A stretch of 64,000 nucleotides of DNA, from positions 18,039,307 through 18,103,306 of the forward strand of contig NC_134031.1 of assembly GCF_964204645.1 (NCBI RefSeq), in the 5' to 3' direction. Origin of the DNA: Tubulanus polymorphus (taxonomy: Eukaryota > Nemertea > Palaeonemertea > Tubulaniformes > Tubulanidae). The position numbers and the translations under genes are program-made. The notes under the pieces were generated by a model that worked only from the letters and a program-made list of their open reading frames with translations, had not been told where the DNA came from and made no database searches. Of the stretch, positions 33,591 to 46,148 are shown piece by piece (within the stretch, counting starts at the first letter, position 1; every line of letters begins with the position of its first letter).

Positions 33591-33785
33591 GTCACGTGAC
33601 TAGCGTTGGCCCGACGATCGCGGGAAGAGTTGCTGCAACGAGGCGCGCGAATAGCAACTGACAATGAAATACATAACTCACTCTTCCCCCACTGCTAGTA
33701 GACGGTTTTCTCTTACAGAGCAGATTAACGCACGGATTAACGGGGATTAACGATAATCATCAACCCGGATTAATCGATTATGAGG
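33591..33785 (+). promoter_or_regulatory. Candidate promoter/enhancer: palindromic E-box and clustered GATTA sites
   Basis: GTCACGTGAC at 33591-33600 is a palindromic E-box of the MITF/TFE/USF type in locally CpG-rich DNA. Between 33723 and 33782 the core GATTA occurs five times, three of them as GGATTA, the preferred site of K50 (Otx/Pitx/Goosecoid-type) homeodomains. The block ends in a plausible splice donor (GTGAGC at 33785) two bases after an ATG. No coding exon downstream could be linked, so the transcript, if any, is unidentified. Confidence 0.35.
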
Positions 33786-34407
33786 TGAGCTATAATGATT
33801 ATTACCCAGCAGTCGTCGGTCAGAATTTGACTCTCGATCAGAAAAGTTAAAACTTAAACAGTTTCGACTCAAAAAAGTCAGATTGCACTCGCAACTGAGT
33901 TGGACCTGCTATTGTTAACATCCATCAAAATTATGCATCAAATAAGAAAAGTTTGTTTATAGGCATAATTTGTTAGAGTTTCAAGTGATTGAAGTTCTGG
34001 TAGTAACGTGTGTAGGCCGGCGGATGGGGGGGGGGGGAGGGTTTGGGGCGGCGTTAAACAGTTTCTCAAATGAAATTTGTCCCGTCTAATGTAAAACCTT
34101 GACCTAAACCACATTTTCCACCATATATTTCGTAGTCACTGAAAGTTACATAAAGCATTTGTTTCATATTGTTTCTTACTCGTTTATTGTTGAGAAAATA
34201 AAAATGAAAATACAGAGGAACGAAAGATAAAGCAAATTTCTTTTTTTAGGCCCAACAGTTTTCAATTTTTACCAAGAGCAAACCCTCGAATCTTGTCTTC
34301 CCAGAATCGAAGGAAATCATGAACTATTCTGACAAATCGTGTAGTGCGTTGATGAAGTTTCGACGAATACAACTTTCACTTTCAACGCTCTTTACGCAGC
34401 GTACACG

Positions 34408-34593
34408 GTCACATGATCACGCGCGAACCACGTGATCAAAACAAACTTGGCCTTTCTTCGTTCGTCAAGGTCGATGGTTTGTGAAGAGTGCGAGTCCATT
34501 TAGTTGACAGTTGGTGACCGGAAATAAAAATGCATTTTCTTTCGTAATAGTTTTTCCGAGAATTTTGTTCGATGATTGATTATTATTTTGTAC
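34408..34593 (+). promoter_or_regulatory. Second E-box cluster with possible non-coding exon end
   Basis: CACATG (34410-34415) and CACGTG (34429-34434) lie 14 bases apart in a CpG-enriched stretch. A strong donor (GTAAGT after about 34593) follows without an open frame before it, consistent with a 5' untranslated exon. No gene is assigned. Confidence 0.25.
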
Positions 34594-35582
34594 GTAAGTG
34601 TCGCTGGTCAGTCGATGACCTTGACCCGAGCGGCCAACACCAGGTACTGTTCTCGTCTGCGCGGCCGAATTCCTCGCGCACCTGCATCATCAATCAGATA
34701 CAATGATTACATCGATATGGGTTTCTGCTATCCTGTAACAGGTTGAACTCGCATCGGTGGAGACAAACACCGTGTAAATCACTGATTACCTTCCCCCTAT
34801 CCCCTCCCCTCAACACCCCTTCCACCCTCACAGAGCTTCTGTGGATTATCAACTGATAAGTCTGATGAACTCTTATCTTATACGTGTATCTTTCACGTAC
34901 GGGATGCATTTGTAAACTTGTCGAAATCAGCATCATCAGCAGCTTCAATATCATCGATGTCGCTCCTTAACTTTCTGTCCATACCACCAAGAAGTATTTA
35001 CCCCCAGCTCCAGGTAGGCCGTAGGCAATTCGCGCTTGCTGTTTGTTTCTCCCTTTGTTTGTTTGTTACGTGAAATTTACTTACAGCTTAACGAACAACT
35101 AACAACGGATCTAAGATTCTAAATTCAAATCACCGTAACTGCCAGTGTAAATTCAATGAAATTATATTTGTCACGGAAACGTCGATTAGTCGACTACGGT
35201 TTACGATTCGATATAAGTTTACGATGAATGAATTTTATTCTGAAAACTGCGCGAACCTACTCGTAAAAACCTCGTATAATATTTATGTCTGGAATTGAGT
35301 CATATTTTTGATGGGGAATCGAGAGGGAATATTCGTATCAGGTTCAACGTCTGTCGATGATAAAACTGAGTTATGTTTGAACAAGACAACATGTGTTCAG
35401 CGCTGAACCGGTTCAGATGTGAGATTGACTTTTAGTAATTGCCTGTCTAAACGAAGACTATTTCGTTTCTTCTCTTCTCTTCACATCTCAACTTAGAACC
35501 ATCATTCAGACTCTAAATACAACTAATACAAACAGTTTTTACGCACAGCAAAATATGCGTTATCGGAATATAGTTCAACAGT

Positions 35583-35770
35583 TTAAGTTTTCTGGACCAA
35601 AGTTCCACAGTTGTTGGTCCGTGAACCCCTGGTTCCACAGTCGTAGTTTTCTGGACTCAGGTTCCACATTTATTGTTCCGTGAACCCAAAGTTCCGAAGA
35701 TACTGTTCTGTAAACCCCAGTTCCACAGTTGTGGGTCTCTGGGTCTGAGTTCCACAGTTGAATGTGGGTT
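35583..35770 (+). repeat. Irregular GGTTCCACAGTT repeat
   Basis: The word GTTCCACAGT (or close variants) recurs six times at 30-45 bp spacing, interleaved with TTTTCTGGAC and CCGTGAACCC. It is a loose, older relative of the array at 51655 in opposite orientation. Confidence 0.6.
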
Positions 35771-38700
35771 TGATTTGCTCAAGGAAACATTCCGGACTTA
35801 TCTTTACTTTCTTAGTCTTAGATCTTTTTATAATATCGGAACAACACGGATTCAGCGTGTCCCAACAATGTTGGTTAGACTGGTTGTAGGGGTTTGGAAG
35901 GTAGCCATTTTCTTTAGGGTTTATTTTATAGTTTGAAGAGTTGCCCTGGAACGATAGCGAAAAGAATGTCTTCGATGTTGTCAAGGTCGTCGATGCTGGA
36001 AAGGTGCCCTTTTAACAGACCTGCATAAATAATCCGTTTTATCACTATACTTTTCTCTGTACCTAAGTTTGAGCCCATCTAAAATTGCCCAAGATGTTTC
36101 CCATTGCAATCCCTATACCGACATTGAGTAGAGGCCAGGTGAGATAGTGTTGAGTTATGAGTGATTTGGGTTATATGAATAGACCTCGGGTTACAATCAA
36201 TGTTTGTCAAATAGCTGTAGGTAAAATATTGCTGCCGAGCTTGATAAACACATTAAGCAGGGATCGAAATGCTTAAGCTACAAGAGCTAAGCTAATATCA
36301 AGGCGGGACACGCAGGTGAAGGCGCTGCGCTAGTGCCCGGTACAACGGCTTCATACCACCACAGAACCCACACACCGTTCACCCTGTCATCATCATCATC
36401 CACAACGATTTCATTGAAAACCGCAACAACATTCATAGAAATCACAGACGCGTCATCTGTGAACCTTACATAACACTCGATCTCAACTTCTGTTTGTGTT
36501 CGACCTGTTTGTCAAGAACCGGACCCTGATCCACAGTGTTATCAGTTGAACTTAGTTCATTTTTGATCTCAATAATGGGTCCTGGCAACTGTGGAATTGT
36601 GGGGCTGAGTCCTAGTAACTGTGGAACGGGATCCTTAAAATTACAACACTCAGTGTTAGCTAATTTTCAATAAAGAGCAAGAGTAAAATTCCGAGTTCTA
36701 CAATATTTGGTTAAATGTGTATCATCAGATGGTTTAGTTCTTTTTCAAGGTTAAATCTTTACTGACTAACTGTTGAACTGGGTCCTGAGCTGTGGAATTG
36801 GACAGTGGTTGGACGCAATAAGTAATTTGCAGTTTTCCAGATCCCCATATTTATGATATTGTTATTATTTTTGGCAACTGACCAAGTGTGATGGTCAAAC
36901 AAATTACGACGTCACAACTACAGTCTCTATGAGTCAGTCTACTTTCATTTCGCAGTGGTATTTCAGCATGATGACCACTTCGAAAGTGAAGTAAATGTAC
37001 GTACATGCAGTCTCTGTAGAAGCAATATTGTAGAAAATTCAAGTTTAGATTGTGAGGAGGTTTTTTCTCACCAACATTTTGCAAAAGCTTCCAAACAGAA
37101 GCTGTCAAAAATATTTCACTAATAATCTATCTAACACCTCCTCTCCCCTCTCTCCCTTCTCCCTAACATCTATCATGATTAATGTAACAATGAGAGTTGC
37201 TCGGCCGTACTTGCTGTTTCTAAACATCTTAAATATTTTTAAAAACAAAAATAAACCGTCCTGTAACAAACTTGTTATTTTCATTGTTTGCCGAGTTTGA
37301 ATTCAAATACAACTGTTACGTTATTAAGGTTAACGGTTTGTTTCACGCTATCAAATGCAAAAATTTCTTCACAACTTCAAATATTTTACAAATTACTGCG
37401 CAAATTTTCAAGTGCAACTTCAGATTATTACGACTCAATTCCTCGAACAAATGTGCACATTTAAACTCTTGGAGTCAAAATTAACTGCAAGTTTGGTAAC
37501 TTTAGCCTGATTTTGGGTCCGAAACCCAGTTCAGTCCAGAAATTACATATCACGAAACCAGGCTGTTGCTCTTTACCTGACCTTGGATAAAACATATTTC
37601 CGCTCCCACTGGTCGATATTTCAGCTGTATATATCATATTGTTATTGTTTGTTTATAAATGTGGCTACCAGCATTTTTATAAGCCCGATACCTGGCGATC
37701 AGAACCGCTATAAAAATATCATCGAATCGAAAAAGAATTCGAAATCGGTGTGAGAATATATACCAGATGTGGACGACATATCAGAGAGGGGTTGAGTGAG
37801 CTGGAATGAGCCGTGAGCTCGGCGTTAAAAAACCAGTTCAACAGATCACATTCTTCACAATCAATTAGTCAGGAGTGTTACTGCACTTTATATCGTTATC
37901 ATATCATTTCTAGGATCTAGTTTTCAACAGTTATCAGGTTCAAATAACGGTTGCTATACGTTGGTCCTGGAGAAAAGTTAGACCCACGTAACAGTGGAAC
38001 TGGATTCGGACTTGTAGATTATACCCGGATCCAGAGTCAAAATAAACCCGCAAAACTGTCAAATTGAATTTACACAACTGTGGAACTGGGCTCAGAGTCA
38101 GAATAAACTGGGGCCTGGTTTTTAATTGAGATTCTCCATGTTCCATAAAGTGATATATTTATACGCCAGTCAGTATAGAATGATTATTAATGACGTCACC
38201 CGTGATGGTGTCGGATGTATCTGTGTCTCGTTTTATTGACTTGAAGTCTTTCGATCAAATAGACTCAGTCGGTTTAACCTTCACATAGATTAACATTCAG
38301 TCAATAATCCGATATGAAGTAAGAAACTGATTCAAAATACACTTGAAAAAATTGCCTCGTCTTGAGACCCACAAGTCACGGAGTCCGGAGTCAATTGTCG
38401 AACTCAGATCCAAGATCCGGTTCCACAAGTTCTGATTTTGAGTTATTTCGGTATTAGAATCAGTTGCATTATCCTGTAGAGTCAGATTGCATCAAAGAAT
38501 ATATAGAATGTTTCCAGGACCTTGTTCCGCTGTTTTGAACCCAGTTCGACAGTTCAGTATCCAGTTCCACAGTAACAGATACAGTTCCACATTAATCAGA
38601 TGCAATTCCACGGTTTTCGTTTATATTTGATTCATATTTTGTTCATTTTCGATGTTTTCAAAGTCTAAACCCTACAAAGTCGGTTTTTAACCGAGACCCG

Positions 38701-39822
38701 TGGAACTGGGTTTAGGATTCAGGAATAAAAATCATATTTTGAAAGGAGTGTCATGTAATATGGTAATGGATTGATTGCGTCCTCGTAATGAAGAAAAAAC
38801 ATCTTATGTTCAACTTGTCGAGCGAAGTCATCGGCACTTTTTCTAATCATTCAACCAGCTACAGTTCAATGACTTGTACGTTGACAGCGGCAAAGACCAG
38901 ACACTACACTCAAACCGTCTCGACTTTCACAAAAACCATCAAAACCCTTTCCTACTTCACTTGATTTTGACATATCTATTATTTTTCATTGACTACTCGA
39001 TAAACTGCAACATTAGCACATTCTCCTCTCAATTACTGACAATTCAAAACCACTTTACACTCAGTGTAAGACGCTCAGACTACGTATCTACGCATAATAT
39101 GTGTTTAGAGTAACATGACTTGTTAACGCAGAAATGAGTGCGCGTCTCGATTAAATTCGATCTTAGTTTGATATCATAACAGTTTTTTGAAGGGTGTATA
39201 ACACAATATTGCGTGTTATACTCGACCGATAGAAAATATCTGAATTTCCAAGTTAATTATTGAAATTCTTACACGCAAGTTTACTAAAAATAATTTGTAA
39301 GATGATAAACAAGTCAAAACTCGGAGGAAGCTATATTGAATTGTGAATCTAAATGATTCAATTTTGTAAAAAGAAATACCATAATAAGTCGTTTATGACA
39401 AGGGACTCGAACCTGGTTGTGAATCAGGCAGTGACTGTTGAAGGGCTGGTGTAGCACGTTTGAATCATTATTTCTAATCATTATTATACTAATGACTTTA
39501 AATCATTATTAAATCCCACAATGATAACGAAAAAGAGTTTGTATCACTTCAGATTGCTTTATCAGCCTCTTTGTTCTGGATTGTATATATATTTCATAAT
39601 TTCTGGAGTTAAAAACGTTTCATGCCGTATATTTTGTTAGCACGATTTGAATTTCACCCAAGAGTCCAAGTGAACCAACTGTGGGAATAAGATCTACATC
39701 GTGAAGACAATCTATTTATGTATCAGTTCATTTCTAAAACGAAACCGCAATAAATCACTAAAACCATGTTTTTATTATTTCCGTTAGAACTGCGTACTCT
39801 GAGAGACTGCAATATTACATAA

Positions 39823-40077
39823 CAGTTCGGTAACGAACAAAAAAAAAAACGTTATTTCTTGCTTCCGCGATGTTATTCGGTTTTGTGGAGATGTTTTATT
39901 TCTGTTTTATATTGTGCAAATATTTTTGCGGGGGTTATACCTGAAGATAAGGAGCCGACCGTGATATTGCGTGATAAACGCAGTGTGCGTTACGCACGCG
40001 GGTTAGGTCTATATGCAACCGACAAAGTGTTATCAAGGGGCCCTCGACCTCTTATCAGGGCTTATCATGAAGTATGA
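39823..40077 (+). CDS. Doubtful secreted-peptide-like frame without an in-frame ATG
   Basis: A frame open from after a stop at 39820-39822 to TGA at 40075-40077. It contains a hydrophobic stretch resembling a signal peptide (CFISVLYCANIFAG), then VIPEDKEPTVILRDKR with a dibasic site, and SVRYARGLGLYATDKV to the stop. An AATAAA follows within 50 bases (about 40123). No ATG lies in this frame. ATGs at 39870 and 39891 are in another frame that is also hydrophobic and stops at about 39942, so either an upstream exon supplies the start, a frameshift lies in the T/G run near 39925-39935, or the frame is chance. The composition suggests a prohormone, but no known peptide family is recognised. Low confidence. 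Confidence 0.22.
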   Translation, partial: QFGNEQKKKRYFLLPRCYSVLWRCFISVLYCANIFAGVIPEDKEPTVILRDKRSVRYARGLGLYATDKVLSRGPRPLIRAYHEV

Positions 40078-40481
40078 TATCATTAATGTAATATGATGTA
40101 AACAATAGAATAACGTGTCGACAATAAACGCTTTGTTTAAAATGAATCTGTACTAAAAACTGCTCGAGTTGAGGTTTCGTTCAGATGGTATTCAAGTTTC
40201 GTGAACCCTGCGATTCAGAGATCAAAGGCTTTTGACAAATCACAAACTCGCTTCAGCTTAAGCAATATTCGTGTTACGTATTTTCCAAGGCGACAATAAA
40301 CTTTCCAGTTAGTTTTCTTGTTACTTTAGGTCAATATGTATTAAAAGATTTGTGTACTTTTGTATCAACTGTTATGAAAACATTCGCTTGAATTTCCGGC
40401 CATCTGTAAACATACATGTACCATTTTTGGTCTCTCTTGTAATTTTCTTGCATTACGCTCTAATTGTCATGTAAATGACCT

Positions 40482-40591
40482 GGGTCCAGTTCCACAGTTC
40501 TGAGTTAAGATTTGACTCTGAGTTAGCTAATTGAAAATGAACTAACTTTAACTCAGAGTTAACTCTAACTCAGAACTGTGGAACCGGGTCC
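40482..40591. mobile_element. Short fold-back MITE with TTCCACAGTTCTGAGTTA ends
   Basis: It starts GGGTCCAGTTCCACAGTTCT and ends with the near complement AGAACTGTGGAACCGGGTCC. Inner parts (AACTCAGAGTTAACTCTAACTC against GACTCTGAGTTAG) also pair, so most of the 110 bp can form one hairpin. A related, more decayed copy is at about 43617-43712. Confidence 0.6.
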
Positions 40592-41035
40592 TGAGTTTAT
40601 CGTAAATAAAATAAAGTAAAGTAAATAAAGGTTTTTTTTAATGGATTTCAGATGTATTTTTAAATAATGTGCAAAGTTTACTTTTTATGGTTACTTGCGA
40701 GTAAATGCATCCAAACCAAAATATGCAAAACAAAAAAATATCAAGAATGACATGATCTGTAAAAAGTTCTACCCAGTGACCCCCTTCCTATCATCGCTAT
40801 ATAATTACTTTAGTGATGACTATTTTGTTTTCTGGGTTTATTGTTCATAAACGAAATGATAATCAAACAACTATTACATGGCAGATTTATGGAGACAAGC
40901 ATATTTTCTAGATTGCTGTCTTCATGACGAAATAATTAGACGGTAATCTAATGTTGTACTATTACTATGGAATTATGGATGACGCCGTTTTTTTCCTGGA
41001 CGAGTCAGTACACTGTATAGATAAGAAAATCGTTG

Positions 41036-41415
41036 GACATTTCGATGATGTCATAGGGGGATTTATGGAAGCTATCATCCTCTTTCAAATTTGGTGACGT
41101 CATTGGAATCACTGTCAGGGAATCCATGGAAGCAGCCATCTTTTCTCGATGTTCCTACATATGTATCACCTTATGGATTCGGTGAGGTCATGTGGGGATA
41201 TTCAACTCATTTCATGATAAATAAATCATTGGACATTCCAATGATGTCATAGGGGGATTTATGTAGTCGGCCATCCTTCCTGGACATATCTATGTCATCT
41301 TTTGGTGATGTCATATGGTGATTAATGGAGCAAGTCCCCGTTCTGGAAGAGTCCATACCGAATCGTTAGGGATTTAGACGATGTCATAGGGTGATTTATG
41401 TAGTTAGCCATGTTT
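41036..41415 (+). repeat. Degenerate repeats around GATGATGTCATAGGGGGATTTATG
   Basis: Variants of GATGTCATAGGGGGATTTAT occur at about 41045, 41100, 41188, 41234, 41304 and 41375, each followed by GCCATC-TTTCT and CTGGA-GAGTC words, giving a unit of roughly 70-90 bp. A related fragment on the other strand is at 54505-54650. Confidence 0.6.
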
Positions 41416-41764
41416 TCTAGAAGGGTCAGAACTATGTAAAATGCTACAAACCCGAATTCAACTTTTGCCCCCCTTGTTAACTATCAGTAGTTCATACTAA
41501 ACGTTGATTGAAGATCGTTGTAACTCGTCTGTGTTGAGAACTGTCTCAAGCAAAACAGTACATGCATTCCCAAGGTGTGTAGGTAAGTATAACTGGGAGG
41601 TTTGAGGCTCTGGGAACTGTTAAACACAATCGTGATGCCCTCCACCTGATTGATTAACGAGTTTTAATCGATATCAAAGGCAAATATTTATCTTTAGAAT
41701 ATCTTCTAATTTCGCAGATGAAAAATCAAATTCCCATGAAAAAGATTGTTGAGAATCTGGCGAA

Positions 41765-41832
41765 ACCTCCTGGGTCGAACCCGGGTGTCGTACGCGGACG
41801 GCTGGCGTGCTAACCAGTCAACCAAAGGAACT
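41765..41832 (-). repeat. tRNA-like sequence (pseudogene or SINE head)
   Basis: On the minus strand TTGGTTGACTGGTTAGCACG and CCGGGTTCGACCCAGG give a good A box and T-arm. The T stem has one mismatch and the acceptor stem does not close, so it is not a functional tRNA. Confidence 0.55.
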
Positions 41833-42705
41833 ACCGTACTTGTCCATGTTGGCGATTATACAATTTGATATCTTTGTATCACATCGTAGCGGCCATCTTG
41901 GAAAACGTGAGATTTGGATGGAATCATTCGAGACTGCTGGAAGAAATGCAAGTTGCTCGATTCAAGATGGTTTATTTTATCTGAAATTTCGAATCCATAG
42001 AAGCGCATTTGTAAAAAATACCATATCTAAACGGTGCGCGTATTCTGACGTGTATCAAAAACGAATAAGTCATTAGATTCACTCAGAAAACGAATTCGTT
42101 AATATTTGCATTGATGCCGCAAACATAGCAACTTCCTGTAATCCAAACTCATTCATTCATCACTTGATTTGATTTTAAGGTTTTTTTCATGTTTCACTTT
42201 GCCACGAGCTCGTGCAATCTCGTGTTTGTGGTTGGCTCCTTTGTTTCGTAACAGATTTTCAATATCTGTATCTCTCCCTCCTTCCCCTCTCCGTTCCTCC
42301 CCTTCTCTCCTGCCTCTCAATTCTGCAAACAATGGTGTGACAAATTAGACAACAAATATCATTGCATACAAATTTACAATTTCAACCGTGCCACAACTGA
42401 GTTCTTGGAGAAACTGAAATGATTAGTCAACCTGTTTGTACTGCCTGAACATCGAATTGAGAAGCAGGGAACTCAGTAGCGTGCAGACTGCCGGAAATAT
42501 TTCACCGACTTAAGATTCAGGAAAATAGAAGTTTTCTTTCCAAAATAAACTTTAATAAAATCCAGAGATAAGAGTGTCTATCATACTGACATATCTTCAA
42601 AATACCGAAATTATTTTCATTGCCTTTTCATAACAATTCCTATCAACATTCTATACCTCACACACGAGTTACAGTTTGTTCCTTATTCTGGGAACTCCCT
42701 CCCCT

Positions 42706-42739
<34 letters not shown>

Positions 42740-42909
42740 GCCCTCCCTCTCTCTCCCTCTGATATTTTCTTATCTGCCGGCAATAAAAACAATGTAACTA
42801 CATCGAGCTTATTATTACTTGCCGATGTTACCTGACAATATAAACTTTGTGTTCAGTTAGTTCTATGTTTGGTAGAATAAGATACAAGACGATTAGGGTT
42901 TACTGTTTT

Positions 42910-43145
42910 TCAGATCCAGGGGCCAGTTGCGCCGTCAAGGCTTAGGTTTAACTCCAGTCTATAGCCTATCCAACCTAATTTACCAGCTCGTTTTGCTTCT
43001 GCAGCCAATCTAACAACTAATGACCAGTCTAAGCTCATTTTGGTTCTATAGCCAATCAATCTATCAATTTCAGTCCAGCCTAAGCTGCTTTCGGTTCTAA
43101 GGCCACGAAAAGTCAATGCGCCAATCTAACAACATCACGTCCAGT
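42910..43145. repeat. Dispersed repeat, CTTAGACTTAAGACC family, internally duplicated
   Basis: Words such as TTCTATAGCCAATC and CAATCTAACAAC occur several times, so this copy is an expanded version of the unit at 1803. Confidence 0.6.
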
Positions 43146-43616
43146 TTTGAAATCTAAGAACGTCTTTGACATATTTGAACGTTACCGTATATCTGAGCTC
43201 TTACGTCGTTTTGAAAAAGGTTATTAGAAAATCGCTACTTTTCTGACTCTTCTGTATGGACATCTTCTGTCCGTTTGAAAATTTCAAAAAAGCTTAGGTG
43301 TCATAGGGGGATTCAACCAGGTGGCGACAATATTCCCTGAAAAGGCCTAGTATATCTGTACGTATGGATGATATCATATTCGCCGATTGGTTCAATTAAA
43401 CAGGAAACGTGTTTTTCTAAGGACAGAAATTGCCATAAACAAAAAATGCATAATCAGATTGTAAAGTGTTGAGTAATGTGGAGTGAGTCACTAATGGAAA
43501 ATTGAAAAAACGAGATGTATTTGATTTATCTATTTTTTTTTCTAACTTCCAGGACATTAAACTCAAAACGATGCATTTGATTTAACAGTTTTTTTTCTGA
43601 CATTCAGGATGTGGTT

Positions 43617-43712
43617 CAACGATTCTGAGAACTAAGACTCGATTCAGAGTTAACCGATTGAAAATGAACTAATTTTAACTCTAACTCACAACTGTGGAAC
43701 TGGAGATCTTTT
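43617..43712. mobile_element. Decayed copy of the TTCCACAGT fold-back MITE
   Basis: It shares AGAGTTAACCGATTGAAAAT and TTTTAACTCTAACTCACAAC with the unit at 40482 and ends in CTGTGGAACTGG. Confidence 0.5.
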
Positions 43713-45142
43713 ATGTTTTCATACTGGAACTGTAGAAATGCAATTTATACCCATTTTAACGTGAGCTGAACTAAGTCAGGTCGCGAGAGATAGGTGACAG
43801 TTTTTAGTGTGAAGAGTATAAGAGTGGTAGTAACAGGTAATAGGCAATGATTCTGTATTCAGATCGGTTTCGATTTACTACGCTATATAAGATTAGCTTA
43901 ATTGGAATTCTATTCTACTTAATAGTTTACCATGCTATACGCATTCCCTAGCTAGACTCCCCTCTGCCCCTCCCCTACCCCCATCCCCCCGACCCACCTG
44001 GTTTCATTGACTCGTTGTGAACTACACAGGTGCTGAAATAAACAATGAAATAAATTACTTACGAATTAAATATTAAAGACTGATTATTTTCTGCTCTACA
44101 TAATTTCGACGCATGGCTTCAACTTAACTTAGCCATGTGTATTGTATCGTCCACAACGCGTCATATTGGACGTAAACTATCAGCTTTCACTTCGCCGTTA
44201 CTTGGGCAGTTTTAGAGACGGCTTACAATTCCATCAGTGTTGTATGGATAATCACAGTTATAAGTTGTAATGTGGCCCATGCTCGTGAACTTGAACTATT
44301 GACCAATGATTTAAAGTTTTAAATCATTTCCCCCGCCCTACCACAAGTCGAAGGGGACATGGGGGGGGGGGGCTAGATTCAAGCGAGGCAAACATTTGAC
44401 CTCTTTTCCCAGAATGACAATTGAATGCCCTGTTATGTGTTAGGATTAGCAACCGTTTCTACTGGAAATTTCCATACGTATGAGTAGTTAATAAGCGCGG
44501 TGATTATTGTTCCAGGAAATTCGAACACTAGTCTCTCGCTGATCCGCAGTGGTACTAATTATAACTATGAACGTGGTTTATCACATGAAATCACCAGAAA
44601 TTCTTACTATTAACTATAAACCCGATTCTAAGGGCGATATTTAATTGTATGACCAGAAAACTGCAATAATAGTGACGTCATAGTAATATCAGCCTCGAGT
44701 GGCAGTAAAAGGTACTTAGAAAGCTGGTTTTGACGAGCAGTTTCCTGTACTTGCAGGAAATAGGCTTACTGGAAACCAATCGTCAACACCAGTTTTAAGT
44801 CACGATTGACGGTCACTTGACGGCCAATATGACATGAACAGTACATTTAATGTCCGATATTTCAGCACGGTATCACAATTTATCGATACAAATCACCTGC
44901 ATTTCAGTAAATCTAAAAAAAACTCTGATATTTTCTTTCTATCTCATTTCTCTTCGTGTTATGTTGATTATTTACTCCCGAGGGTCGTTACCCTTCAGCC
45001 CCCCTCTTCCAGCTCCCTCCCCACTCCCCTCTCCCCCAGCGCAGACAAACTAATGTACATTTGATAAGATTAAAATCTTGTGTTGTTGTTTCGGCTGCAT
45101 TTGCTAAAACATCTCAGACAAAATAGATAGAAACGAAGTTGA

Positions 45143-45302
45143 ACTTATATATAAATGCACCGCACTGCACGCGAGTATTGTACTAGCTATAGAAACAGCC
45201 GCGCGCCCCATTCGATCGATTGAGGACCCGTAGTTACCCGTGACCCTGGCACCCATACTTCTCAAAACAGCTTATTTTCGGAAGGTATCCTAAAGAAACC
45301 AG
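45143..45302 (+). promoter_or_regulatory. Possible TMEM26 promoter and 5' non-coding exon
   Basis: A TATATATAAATG run near 45145, a CpG-rich stretch behind it, and a donor (CCAG|GTAATG, near 45302) could form a non-coding first exon joined to the acceptor AG at 46118-46119, 29 bases before the TMEM26 ATG. This is inferred only from spacing and motifs. Confidence 0.3.
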
Positions 45303-46148
45303 GTAATGAGCGACCAGTTACTGGGAAAGTAGGACATCCACCTTTATTCTCGCTAGAGATTCTCAGAATATAACCTAATCCACTCCCCTTCACGGCATAG
45401 GGTATAGGGATTCAATGGATTCTTACAGGATTTAATGATCTATATTTCAGGTCACTCTTCCTCCTCTGCTCGCCGTGTTTCTGTAAGGTATAGCGAGGGT
45501 ATGGCTATTTTATTGATTGTGAAACCGTGGGTTTTTTACCGCGTGTATACGGAGTACCGTACATATATAATAGTTTAAGAACCTAATGAACTACTCTCAA
45601 ATAACATAATAAACAACCCTCCTTCCGATATTACACCCACCCCCGACAGTTGCAGTTTCAACCACCACAGTTACAAATTTTATTACCAACTCGTTTCCTC
45701 AAACCAGATCTTTTTCAAGGGGATAGAACCGTGACGTCATTGTGTTTCAGAAACGGGTGTAAATGGCTACATTAGACCAGAGCCGAGTTTCGACAAAAAA
45801 TTATCAACTCTTAATAAGCGATTTCAGATAAACGGAATTTTAATGAAGAAATTAAATCAATAGGTAAAATCAGTAGATGATGAAATTGGGCCAATGAGAG
45901 TGCCGAGAACTGGCGGAACCTTCCCCTAAACCCAGTTCCCAGTTAATGGTTGGCTAAATTTGTTCATATTCCAATATCTAACTGTGTTTCTACCGAAAAC
46001 TGTGTGGAACTTGATACAGAACTGTGGAACTGGAAAATGAACTTTAGAACCGTGTCCTCTATTTGTCGATAGGTAATTCGTTGAAAAGTAAAATTTGATT
46101 GAATTATATTTTTTCACAGATGATGCAGCAGCGGTTGGTTGAGACATT

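Larger units (their letters stand above)
33025..46148. other. 13-kb gene-poor tract
   Basis: It holds the candidate regulatory blocks (33591-34593), TTCCACAGT repeats (35583-35770 and scattered to 38620), the doubtful frame at 39823-40077, the fold-back MITE at 40482, the 41036-41415 repeats, the tRNA-like sequence at 41765 and the possible TMEM26 promoter near 45143. No confident coding exon was found on either strand. Confidence 0.55.

Noticed and set aside
41765-41832. Functional tRNA gene
   Set aside because: A and B boxes are present but the acceptor stem does not close and the T stem has a mismatch; better called tRNA-like.
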